Assembly: GCA_964648985.1 (NCBI GenBank) | Contig: CAZYMS010000003.1 | Coordinates: 1-64,000, forward strand | Direction of reading: 5' to 3' | DNA: 64,000 bases | DNA from: JAEUSE01 sp964648985 | GTDB lineage: Bacteria > Patescibacteriota > Doudnabacteria > UBA920 | Shown here: positions 8,818-16,151 of the stretch, in pieces | Position numbering within the stretch: position 1 is the stretch's first letter | Layout: the number at the start of each line of letters is the position of its first letter | Program-made: the position numbers and the translations under genes | Notes under the pieces: generated by a model | Seen by the model: only the letters and a program-made list of their open reading frames with translations | The model's database searches: none | Told to the model about the DNA's origin: nothing

Positions 8818-8863
8818 CTCATCGTGATATAACCGGCCGGTTATATCACGATGAGGCTTTTTT
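8818..8863 (+). terminator. Perfect 38-base palindrome followed by a T run
   Basis: Positions 8818-8855 form a perfect, loop-free palindrome of two 19-base halves centred on CCGG|CCGG, followed by GCTTTTTT. It sits 6 bases after the antiporter stop and 25 bases before the regulator start at 8881. It can act as a terminator, but the exact symmetry of the DNA also fits an operator for the following PaaX/Cas2-like protein. Confidence 0.75.
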
Positions 8864-8880
8864 ATGATAAAAGAAAAATT

Positions 8881-9453
8881 ATGATACGTGATAAAGAGGT
8901 ACCCACCAAGACTACTCAAGTTTTACTATATTTGCTCACCGCAAAAGAAATAGTTGCTGCAGGACTTTCTTATCCAAGCATGACTAAGGCCTTCTACCCG
9001 GAATATACTGCGCACTATAGAAATAAACAATTCGATAATATGCTTAGGCGACTTGTAAAACAAGGGTGGCTGCGTACAGAGTATAAGGAGGCGAAGAAAA
9101 TTATATCTTTAACCAGTAAGGGCGAAATTGAGGCATTTTTTCAAAAAGCGAAATTGCGAGATACTCCCAAAAACTGGGATGGAAAATGGCGACTTGTAAT
9201 GTTCGATATTCCGGAAGCAGCCAGCGCAATTAGGCAAAAGCTAAGACTTGCGCTTAAGTCTTTTGGTTTTAAGGCGCTTCAAGGAAGTGTATACGTCTAC
9301 CCATATGCCCTATCAAGCAATGCCATTACATTCTTAAGAAAATCCGGTTTACTGCGATACATACGTCTCGCACGGTCCGATTTTGAAGATGATAAAGACC
9401 TATGCAAACTGTTTAATGTGTTTCATCGTAAAATGCGCGGCCAGTTAAATTAA
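8881..9453 (+). CDS. PaaX/Cas2-like winged-helix regulator
   Basis: The 190-residue protein has an N-terminal winged-helix-like half (LLYLLTAKEIVAAGL..., LRRLVKQGWL, then LTSKGEIEAFF) and a C-terminal ferredoxin-like half with WDGKWRLVMFDIPE, a conserved LRLALKSFGFK and LQGSVYVYPY. The latter two are hallmarks of the PaaX C-terminal/Cas2-like fold. There is no cas1, other cas gene or CRISPR array here, so a DNA-binding regulator is more likely than a CRISPR nuclease. The ATG at 8881 is preferred over the in-frame ATG at 8851 because the latter lies inside the palindrome. It is a lone gene between the antiporter and cysS. Confidence 0.75.
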   Translation: MIRDKEVPTKTTQVLLYLLTAKEIVAAGLSYPSMTKAFYPEYTAHYRNKQFDNMLRRLVKQGWLRTEYKEAKKIISLTSKGEIEAFFQKAKLRDTPKNWDGKWRLVMFDIPEAASAIRQKLRLALKSFGFKALQGSVYVYPYALSSNAITFLRKSGLLRYIRLARSDFEDDKDLCKLFNVFHRKMRGQLN

Positions 9454-9470
9454 GATGAAGGCGAGTATGC

Positions 9471-9499
9471 TTGAGGGTGGGAGTGGGCTGTGGTAGTAT
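9471..9499 (+). promoter_or_regulatory. Promoter of cysS, apparently leaderless
   Basis: TTGAGG (9471-9476), a 17-base spacer and TAGTAT (9494-9499) preceded by TGG form a good sigma-70 promoter. The ATG begins at 9506, where transcription should start, so the cysS mRNA would have essentially no leader. No Shine-Dalgarno sequence is present, which agrees. Confidence 0.55.
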
Positions 9500-9505
9500 C
9501 TGTAT

Positions 9506-10906
9506 ATGAAACTGTACAATACCCTTTCTCGAAAAGTTGAAGAATTTAAACCAATAGACCCGAATGAAGTGCGCATGTATACATGCGGCCCTACGGTGTA
9601 TGACTTTGCGCATATTGGAAACCTGCGCACCTATATTTTTGAAGACCTGGTACGACGCTCACTCACCTACCTTGGATATACCGTGAAGCATGCCATGAAT
9701 ATTACGGACGTTGGTCACTTGGTAGGCGACGGAGATGAAGGCGAAGACAAGATGGATAAGGGAGCCAAGCGTGAAGGCAAACATCCACTAGAAATAGCGC
9801 GCATGTACGAAGAGCAGTTTTTTAAAGATGAAGCTGCTCTTAACATTCTTTCCGCTCACGAAGTACGCAGAGCTACCGATACCATTACTGAGCAAATAGA
9901 AATCATTAAACTACTGGAAACAAAAGGTTTTACCTATAGCGATGAATTCGCCATTTATTTTGATACATCTAAACTCCCTGACTATGGCAAACTCTCAGGG
10001 CAGAACCTAGAAGATAAAAAAACCGGAGCGCGGGAAGAAGTCGTGGTAGATATTCTTAAACGTAACCCGCAGGACTTTGTACTCTGGTTCTTTACTAAAG
10101 GTAAATATGAACACCACATACTGCGCTGGCCATCACCCTGGGGCGAAGGTTTTCCAGGATGGCATATAGAATGTTCTGCAATCTCCCGCACCTTACTAGA
10201 CCAACCCTTTGATATTCACTGCGGCGGTGTAGACCATATTGGCACCCATCATAGTAATGAGATAGCCCAAAGTGAAGCTGCATTTGGTGTACCACTTGCC
10301 CATTACTGGATGCATGGCGAATTCTTACTCATTAATGCAGGCCGCATGGGTAAAAGCGAAGGAAATGCATACGTGCTCAAAACTATTGTCGACAAGGGTT
10401 ATAGGCCATTGGACTATCGATATCTCCTCTTACAAGGACACTATAGAAGCCAAGTTAACTTTACCTGGGAAGCAATGGATGCCTCGCACACTGCTTTAAC
10501 CAGACTATATAATGCGGTACTGGAATTGCAAAAGAATGCCAAGCCCGATAGTGACTCCATAGATAACGTTGAGGAATATCACGAAAAATTTCGAGCAGCA
10601 CTGAGCGAGGACATGAACATCCCGAAAGCGCTTGCGGTAGTGTGGGAAGTATTAGGCAGTAAGCTCTCTGCACAAAGCAAGCTGAACTTACTGTATAATT
10701 TCGATAGCGTACTCGGACTCGACTTAGAACATCCACCAGTAGTTGAAATCACTATCCCTGAAGAAGTAAAAAAGCTCGCTCATGAGCGAGATGAAGCGCG
10801 AGCAAATAAAGACTTTCTAAAATCCGATGAACTCCGCGCGCGTATTGAAGCTGCAGGATATGAGATTCTTGATAGCAAAGAAGGAACTCAAATAAAGCTT
10901 CGATAA
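9506..10906 (+). CDS. cysS: Cysteinyl-tRNA synthetase
   Basis: This 466-residue class I synthetase charges tRNA-Cys. The HIGH-type motif is HIGNLRTYIFEDL (about residues 34-46), the zinc/cysteine site includes MYTCGPTVYD and GWHIECSAIS with later HCGGVDHIGTHH, and KMSKS appears as GRMGKSEGN near residue 281. The C-terminal DALR-like domain is short and ends in a helical hairpin (VKKLAHERDEARANKDF). Length matches bacterial CysS. Confidence 0.97.
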   Translation: MKLYNTLSRKVEEFKPIDPNEVRMYTCGPTVYDFAHIGNLRTYIFEDLVRRSLTYLGYTVKHAMNITDVGHLVGDGDEGEDKMDKGAKREGKHPLEIARMYEEQFFKDEAALNILSAHEVRRATDTITEQIEIIKLLETKGFTYSDEFAIYFDTSKLPDYGKLSGQNLEDKKTGAREEVVVDILKRNPQDFVLWFFTKGKYEHHILRWPSPWGEGFPGWHIECSAISRTLLDQPFDIHCGGVDHIGTHHSNEIAQSEAAFGVPLAHYWMHGEFLLINAGRMGKSEGNAYVLKTIVDKGYRPLDYRYLLLQGHYRSQVNFTWEAMDASHTALTRLYNAVLELQKNAKPDSDSIDNVEEYHEKFRAALSEDMNIPKALAVVWEVLGSKLSAQSKLNLLYNFDSVLGLDLEHPPVVEITIPEEVKKLAHERDEARANKDFLKSDELRARIEAAGYEILDSKEGTQIKLR

Positions 10907-10932
10907 TTTTAATATATTACTATTCAAATTTA

Positions 10933-10985
10933 AATCCCTGAGATTAAGACTCGCATTCATCATGCATATCTTAATCTCAGGGATT
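10933..10985. terminator. 17-bp inverted repeat after cysS
   Basis: Arms AATCCCTGAGATTAAGA (10933-10949) and its exact complement (10969-10985) flank a 19-base loop. It lies between the convergent cysS and lipoprotein genes and could terminate both, although neither side has a strong T run. The long stem may also be a palindromic repeat. Confidence 0.55.
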
Positions 10986-11014
10986 GTTCGCTAGCCATCA
11001 AATTCCTCCACATA

Positions 11015-11362
11015 TTATTCAATATGGAACAGCGGAATTGTTGTAATTCTGCCATTTATCAAATCGTACTCCCTGTCGCACGGCTTATAGCCGGCGACGT
11101 TCACTATCACATTGACCCGCTTGAACTCTTGCGAGCCCAACGGATAATCAAAAGTACCGTCATTGTCTGTTGTGTAATTAACTCCATCAACTTTAACCGT
11201 AACTCCAGACAATGGCCTCGTAGGAATTACCGACGTACCCGGGATAGGGTAGCTCCCCCTCTCCCCCTCGGTAAGACTAATGGTAACAGTATTGTTTTTT
11301 GCGCAGCCCACGCTCAAAAAAACAAGGGCTATCAACAAACCACATTGCAAGTATCTTGGCAT
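11015..11362 (-). CDS. Small lipoprotein with carboxypeptidase-regulatory-like fold
   Basis: The 115-residue precursor (ATG at 11362, GAGAGG upstream; a GTG at 11371 is an alternative) begins with a short basic tail and hydrophobic core ending in LSVGC, a lipobox. The mature part is about 95 residues of beta-rich sequence with SGVTVKVDGVNYTTDNDG and a YPLGSQEF segment, resembling the beta-sandwich domains found as CarboxypepD_reg/SpaA-like repeats. It would be anchored to the outer face of the membrane. No catalytic residues are seen. It is a single gene, convergent with cysS. Confidence 0.7.
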   Translation of the reverse strand: MPRYLQCGLLIALVFLSVGCAKNNTVTISLTEGERGSYPIPGTSVIPTRPLSGVTVKVDGVNYTTDNDGTFDYPLGSQEFKRVNVIVNVAGYKPCDREYDLINGRITTIPLFHIE

Positions 11363-11680
11363 GAGGAACACCTCTCGTAGTGGCTTGCATCGTAGTGTCC
11401 GTTACTACGAAAGTCAGTAGGCCTGCGTAAAGCAGGGTTACACGGACTGAAAATTATGCCATATAATATCTATATTGGCAAATTATTAGTATCTAACATC
11501 CACATCCTATACACACACTATCCCGGTGACGCAGTATACCCCAACAAAGTTAGGGTATTGCTGAGTCCTTTCTTATTAGGTACGATAATGAGACCTTAGA
11601 GAAAAGCCTTTTAGACACCAATAATACCCTCTAAGCCTCCCCTCTACATATTAGGCATTAGGGCAAAGGAAGAGCAGCCA
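11363..11680. other. Intergenic region upstream of dnaB with alternative hairpins
   Basis: This 318-base divergent region contains no convincing ORF. A stem GTCCGT/ACGGAC encloses a smaller hairpin CCTGC/GCAGG near 11398-11447. Nearer dnaB, AGGGTATT (11552-11559) can pair with TATACCC just before it (about 11535-11541) or with AATACCCT (11623-11630), giving two mutually exclusive folds. A copy of the word ATATTAGGCATTAGG (11648-11662), also found in the atpF-atpE element, lies just before the dnaB ribosome site. Confidence 0.4.
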
Positions 11681-13090
11681 ATGAACCAAGTAACCATCTC
11701 CGCCCTCGACAAATTACCACCGCAAAACCTTGAAGCCGAGAGCTCTGTACTTGGATGTTTAATGCTCGATAAAGACGCAATTATAAAAATTGCGGATTTG
11801 ATTATTCCCGAAGATTTTTACGACAGTCGCCATAAGGTGGTGTATGCAGCAATGCTCGATTTATTTGAAAAAAATACCTCCATCGACGTACTCACTGTCT
11901 CCAACCTGTTAGTAGAGCGAGGACAGCTGGAGAAAGCCGGTGGCGCTGGATATATAACCAGCCTGGTGAATACCGTACCAACAGCGGCCCATGTCGTGCA
12001 CTATGCGGGTATAGTTAGAAAAAAAGGTACACTGCGCAGACTCATAGATAGCGCTACGGATATTACCCGCCTTGCCTATAAAGAAGAAGGTGAGGTAGAA
12101 GATATTTTGGATACTGCTGAGCAGCGCCTTTTCGCCGTCTCGCAGAAACACTTAAAACAAAACTTTGTACCAATAAATACTATTCTCCACGAAACATTTG
12201 AAAGAATAGATGAGCTGCACCGCGATGGTAATAAACTTCGTGGAGTACCATCGGGCTTCATAGACCTAGACCGCCTCTTGGGGGGCATGCAAAAATCTAA
12301 CCTTATTATTCTGGCGGCAAGGCCTTCCATGGGCAAGACATCGCTCGCCTTAGATATTATTCGTCAGGCAGCAGTAAACGAAAAACGACCCGTCGGTGTC
12401 TTCTCTTTGGAAATGAGTAAGGATGAGCTTGTAGACCGTATGCTCTCTGCTCAGTCAGGGGTTGACCTATTTAAAATCCGCAGCGGCCACCTTACCGATG
12501 ACGACTTTAGTTTAATTGGTGAGGCAATGGGCGCGCTATCTGAAGCACCTATATACATAGACGATGCGTCTGGAGCAAATATTATGGAAGTGCGTGCGAA
12601 AGCAAGGCGTCTGCAAACGGAACACGGCATTAGCTTGCTCGTCATAGACTACTTACAGCTGATGCAAGGAAGAAGTTCTAATTCGGACAATCGTGTGCAA
12701 GAAGTAAGTGAAATTTCGCGCAACTTGAAGATACTCGCCAGAGAGTTAAATGTACCCGTACTAGCACTCTCTCAGCTGTCTCGTGGCGTAGAAAATAGAC
12801 CGGATAAGGTACCACAGCTCTCAGACCTTCGTGAGTCGGGAAGTATTGAACAAGATGCCGACGTAGTAATGTTTATCTATCGCGAAGATATGTATAAAGG
12901 CAAAGATTCACGACGGCCAAACGTTGCCGAAATCCACGTACGCAAACATCGTAACGGCCCCGTTGGTCAGGTAGACCTATATTGGGATGGCCAGCACGCA
13001 TCGTTCCGCAATCTTGATCGTACATTCGACACGAGCCCACAAGCAGTAATGCAATCTGTATCTACTACTGAGGAAGTTCCCAGTGCTTAG
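11681..13090 (+). CDS. dnaB: Replicative DNA helicase DnaB
   Basis: The 469-residue hexameric 5'-3' helicase unwinds DNA at the replication fork. Residues 10-110 form the N-terminal domain (PPQNLEAESSVLGCLMLD). The RecA-like motor has Walker A ARPSMGKTSLALD near residue 207, FSLEMSKDEL, Walker B LLVIDYLQLM, and the C-terminal QLSDLRESGSIEQDAD and FIYREDMY segments. GGAAGAG precedes the ATG. No intein is present. It is followed after 16 bases by recR, forming a replication/repair operon. Confidence 0.97.
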   Translation: MNQVTISALDKLPPQNLEAESSVLGCLMLDKDAIIKIADLIIPEDFYDSRHKVVYAAMLDLFEKNTSIDVLTVSNLLVERGQLEKAGGAGYITSLVNTVPTAAHVVHYAGIVRKKGTLRRLIDSATDITRLAYKEEGEVEDILDTAEQRLFAVSQKHLKQNFVPINTILHETFERIDELHRDGNKLRGVPSGFIDLDRLLGGMQKSNLIILAARPSMGKTSLALDIIRQAAVNEKRPVGVFSLEMSKDELVDRMLSAQSGVDLFKIRSGHLTDDDFSLIGEAMGALSEAPIYIDDASGANIMEVRAKARRLQTEHGISLLVIDYLQLMQGRSSNSDNRVQEVSEISRNLKILARELNVPVLALSQLSRGVENRPDKVPQLSDLRESGSIEQDADVVMFIYREDMYKGKDSRRPNVAEIHVRKHRNGPVGQVDLYWDGQHASFRNLDRTFDTSPQAVMQSVSTTEEVPSA

Positions 13091-13106
13091 TACATAACAA
13101 AACACA

Positions 13107-13718
13107 ATGACTTCACTCCCCTCTTCTCTTCAACGTGCAATAAATGAATTCAGCAAGCTTCCGGGCGTGGGACCCAAGTCTGCTCAACGACTGGTTTTCT
13201 ACTTACTTAAGCGCGACATAGTAGAACTGGACCAGTTCTCCGGAGCCATAACAAAATTAAAAGAAGGCGTTATCTTCTGTGATACATGCCATATTATGGC
13301 AGACCAGAATCCGTGCGCCACATGCAGCGATAGCACCCGTGACCAAAACCTTATATGCGTTGTGGAAGAGTCCATGGATGCCATAGCCTTGGATAACTCA
13401 GGAACGTACCGCGGGGTATACCATATTCTGGGCGGCGTACTGAACCCCATGGAAGGAATTGGACCAGATAAATTACACATTCGCACGCTCGAGTCTAGAA
13501 TTAGGAATCAAGAGTCGAATATAAAAGAAATTATTATCGCCACAAATCCAACGCTTGAAGGAGAAACTACTGCGCTCCATATATCAAAGTTTCTTAAGAA
13601 TGCATTTCCGGATCTGAAGCTGACTCGCATAGCCCGCGGGCTCCCCATGGGCGGAGACTTGGAATACGCAGACGAGAGCACACTCTCCCGCGCTATGGAA
13701 GGCAGAAGGGAGTATTAA
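13107..13718 (+). CDS. recR: Recombination protein RecR
   Basis: The 203-residue protein has an N-terminal helix-hairpin-helix (KLPGVGPKSAQRL), a four-cysteine zinc finger (FCDTCHIMADQNPCATCSD), and a Toprim domain with CVVEESMDAIALD and ATNPTLEGETTA. It functions in RecFOR-dependent gap repair. Between the Toprim strands, codons for about LESRIRNQESN (13491-13518) consist of four 7-base words of the kind that make up the intergenic elements in this window. This loop is about two residues longer than in E. coli RecR. The start is 16 bases after dnaB. Confidence 0.96.
   Translation: MTSLPSSLQRAINEFSKLPGVGPKSAQRLVFYLLKRDIVELDQFSGAITKLKEGVIFCDTCHIMADQNPCATCSDSTRDQNLICVVEESMDAIALDNSGTYRGVYHILGGVLNPMEGIGPDKLHIRTLESRIRNQESNIKEIIIATNPTLEGETTALHISKFLKNAFPDLKLTRIARGLPMGGDLEYADESTLSRAMEGRREY
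13491..13518. repeat. Heptad words inside recR
   Basis: Four consecutive 7-base units (GAGTCTA, GAATTAG, GAATCAA, GAGTCGA) lie in frame. They match in style the GAATTAG words found in the atpE-atpB and atpD-atpG gaps. Only one arm is seen, so chance similarity is possible. Confidence 0.4.
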
Positions 13719-13722
13719 CCGT

Positions 13723-14550
13723 ATGCCACACCACTTTAGTCCAGAGTATTATCACCCGCCAGCAGAAGATATACCGGAGGCGCAAAGCCGTATTCGCGAG
13801 TTTATAGACTTGCGGACTGCAAATCTTAATGAAATTATTGCGAGCGAGTACTACGTCCCACGAACACTTGATACCGATCGCATTGCCAGGGCTGCCAATT
13901 ATATTTTGCATTCGAGAATGAATCCGGAACGAAATGTTCGCATTACCGATATTGGTTCCGGCAAAGCCACTATTGACCGCCTTCTCATAGACTCAGAAGA
14001 ATTCGGAGACAAGAGACCTCTCATTACATGTATTGATAGCGACGAAACCGTTACAGATAAGGCAAGGGTTATGTATAAAGATATACCCGCATTAAATTTT
14101 GTAACTGGAGATATTGGAAATTTAACAGAACAAAATACACCCCAGAGCCAAGACATAGTGCTTGCGAGTTGGATACACCCAGAACGAGTCAATACATATA
14201 GAAATGCGATAATGCGCATATTTCCCTTGGCAATTGTTGAAATTAACGCGTTAGATATAGATAAGGCAACAGCAGACCTTGGCAACCTAGGAGCATATAC
14301 ACCTGTTGTAGAATGGAACGGCCCGACTACTACAAATATTAGCGCGCGCTACTATACCTCTGAACATACTATGAATAGGGGGGATAATATATTCAGAATT
14401 CATGTTCGAAACGACTTATTGCCGGTTGCAGAAAAACTCTACGAAGCAGTAACAACAGCACACCCTACGAAAAAATACTCGTGGGAAGAAGAGCTGGATA
14501 TGCGCGCAAAACTGGTATACCCCAGAGCCCGCCATATTGCCAATATATAA
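13723..14550 (+). CDS. SAM-dependent methyltransferase-like protein, unassigned
   Basis: This 275-residue protein starts 4 bases after recR and is probably cotranscribed. A Rossmann-like segment, RITDIGSGKATIDRLLID, followed by LITCIDSDETVTDKAR and LNFVTGDIG, fits motifs I, II and III of class I methyltransferases. ASWIHPERVNTYRNAI could be motif IV. The N-terminus (PHHFSPEYYHPPAED) is proline/aromatic-rich and unlike known families. The ligand and target are unknown and methylation itself is not proven. It ends at a strong bidirectional terminator. Confidence 0.6.
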   Translation: MPHHFSPEYYHPPAEDIPEAQSRIREFIDLRTANLNEIIASEYYVPRTLDTDRIARAANYILHSRMNPERNVRITDIGSGKATIDRLLIDSEEFGDKRPLITCIDSDETVTDKARVMYKDIPALNFVTGDIGNLTEQNTPQSQDIVLASWIHPERVNTYRNAIMRIFPLAIVEINALDIDKATADLGNLGAYTPVVEWNGPTTTNISARYYTSEHTMNRGDNIFRIHVRNDLLPVAEKLYEAVTTAHPTKKYSWEEELDMRAKLVYPRARHIANI

Positions 14551-14585
14551 ATAATAAAAGACCTCATCTGAGGCCTTTTATTATT
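14550..14585. terminator. Bidirectional terminator between the methyltransferase-like gene and rplU
   Basis: A long stem (AATAATAAAAG... pairing with CTTTTATTATT) with a 2-base loop and an ACCTCA/TGAGG core has A-rich and T-rich flanks, so it works in both directions between convergent genes. Confidence 0.85.
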
Positions 14586-14889
14586 ATACTTTAGTAACTT
14601 CTACTTCTGTATATGCTTGCCTATGCCCAGCCTTACGGCGGTACTTGGACTTGGCTTTGTATTTCAGAATTTCAACCTTCTTACCTCGGCCTTGTTTTAC
14701 AATAGTCGCTTCTACAGTAGCGCCCGCAATAAGTGGCTTACCCACTTTATATGCTGTACCCTCTGCGGTAAAAAGCACTTGGTCAAACGTAACTTTATCG
14801 CCTGCTACGCCTTCTATCTTTTCAATCTTAACTTTGTCACCCTTGGAAACAAGATACTGTTTTCCGCCGGTCTGGATTACTGCGATCAT
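14584..14889 (-). CDS. rplU: Ribosomal protein L21
   Basis: The 101-residue protein from the ATG at 14889 (MIAVIQTGGKQYLVSKGD) is a typical bL21, with VEILKYKAKSKYRRKAGHRQ at its RNA-binding end. In most bacteria rplU is followed by rpmA (L27), but here the gene stands alone before a terminator. The leader (14890-14945) contains a repeated AAGCTAAA motif that could be an autoregulatory site; this is only a suggestion. Confidence 0.96.
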   Translation of the reverse strand: MIAVIQTGGKQYLVSKGDKVKIEKIEGVAGDKVTFDQVLFTAEGTAYKVGKPLIAGATVEATIVKQGRGKKVEILKYKAKSKYRRKAGHRQAYTEVEVTKV

Positions 14890-15031
14890 ATATAATAAAT
14901 AGCTATTTAGCTTCAATGGCTGTTTAGCTTCCGAAGGAGAACTAATACAACAATAATACGTATAGTTTACTGATAAACCCGGATTTTGTCAAAACTAAGC
15001 CTTAAGCGGCAATGCAATTTAGGGCTTAAGA

Positions 15032-16093
15032 TTATAGGGGATATGTTTGCTTTTTACGACGATATAAGGTGGCCAAACTGCCAATAATACCTATCATAAC
15101 AGCCAAAAGAAGGAACAAAGCCAAAAGTTTGCCCATGCTTTGGAGAAATACTGCCACAAAACCAAAGAGCGCAGCAAGCGCGTAGTACACCAGTACAGCC
15201 CGCTTTTGGCCCAGGCCTGCATCGAGCAGTAGAAAATGAAGATGCTCCCGATCGGCTTTAAATGGGCTTTGGCGACGAAGCACTCGCCGCAGAATAGCCC
15301 ACCCCACATCTAAAATTGGTATACCCATAACCAGCACCGCAGTTGCAATCTTTGCACCCGTCAGCACAGACAATACTGCTAAGAAGAATCCAAGGAAGGT
15401 GCTCCCCCCTTCCCCAAGAAAAATAGAAGCGGGATTAAAGGCGTACACAATGTACCCTGCCAGCGCCCCTACAAATATTATTGCCAATGTAGCAGTCACA
15501 GGCTGGTTTATTTTATCAGTCAGAGACAGAGCAAACATTACCAGGCCGCCGATAAGCGATACCCCTGAGGCAAGACCATCAAGACCGTCGAGCAGCTTGG
15601 TAGTGTAGGTCATCCCCATAATCCATACCCACAAAAAAATAATCGATAGCGGTACGCCTATAATGGAATGCGATAGTGATATCTGTCCTCCAAACGGGTT
15701 ACTTAAGAACGTAATTCCCACACCCACACCAAAGTAAATGACTATAGCGGCGGCGGCAGCTGGGAATAACCAGGTGAGTTTAGCAGGTAAGTCGTATTTG
15801 TCGTCAAAAGAACCGCCAACTATAAGTACGATACTTGCCAGCAAAATACCAATAGCAAATCGCATCGGCACTACGTCGAAATCCCATTGACCAACTAAAC
15901 CATATAGAAGGGCAACGAGAAGGACCGATACAAACACAGCAGCGCCACCAAATCGCGGCATAGTCCGCGTATGTATTTTTCGGGCATCGCCAGGTGTATC
16001 TACCAATCCGAGCATATAGGCAACATATTTAACTACGGGCGTTATAGCCAGAGAAATAAGTGCCGCTGCGAGGAAATAAATAATGTAGGACAT
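15032..16093 (-). CDS. Undecaprenyl-phosphate GlcNAc-1-phosphate transferase family (WecA/TagO-like)
   Basis: The 353-residue polytopic protein belongs to the MraY/WecA glycosyltransferase family 4. It has KIHTRTMPRFGGAAVF in the first loop, a DDKYDLPAKL segment, the catalytic-loop motif KLLDGLDGLASG and LGEGGSTFLGFFLA, and the C-terminal HLHFLLLDAG. These features match TagO/WecA more than MraY; a separate MraY lies at 56923. It should load a sugar-1-phosphate onto undecaprenyl phosphate to start an envelope glycan. The following membrane glycosyltransferases support that context. Confidence 0.9.
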   Translation of the reverse strand: MSYIIYFLAAALISLAITPVVKYVAYMLGLVDTPGDARKIHTRTMPRFGGAAVFVSVLLVALLYGLVGQWDFDVVPMRFAIGILLASIVLIVGGSFDDKYDLPAKLTWLFPAAAAAIVIYFGVGVGITFLSNPFGGQISLSHSIIGVPLSIIFLWVWIMGMTYTTKLLDGLDGLASGVSLIGGLVMFALSLTDKINQPVTATLAIIFVGALAGYIVYAFNPASIFLGEGGSTFLGFFLAVLSVLTGAKIATAVLVMGIPILDVGWAILRRVLRRQSPFKADREHLHFLLLDAGLGQKRAVLVYYALAALFGFVAVFLQSMGKLLALFLLLAVMIGIIGSLATLYRRKKQTYPL

Positions 16094-16151
16094 GAAATTT
16101 TCAATGGAGTGTCATCAACTTTTTGAAAAGTGAAAATTGTGACGTGAAAAT
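16093..16151. repeat. Heptad-word inverted element, TTTTCAC family
   Basis: AAATTTTCA and CAACTTTTT in the left part are complementary to GAAAAGTGAAAATTG and GTGAAAATT in the right part. The element fills the gap between two co-directional envelope genes. Confidence 0.55.

Noticed and set aside
8881..9453. CRISPR Cas2 nuclease
   Set aside because: The C-terminal fold is Cas2-like but the protein has a winged-helix N-terminus of PaaX type, and there is no cas1 or repeat-spacer array in the window.
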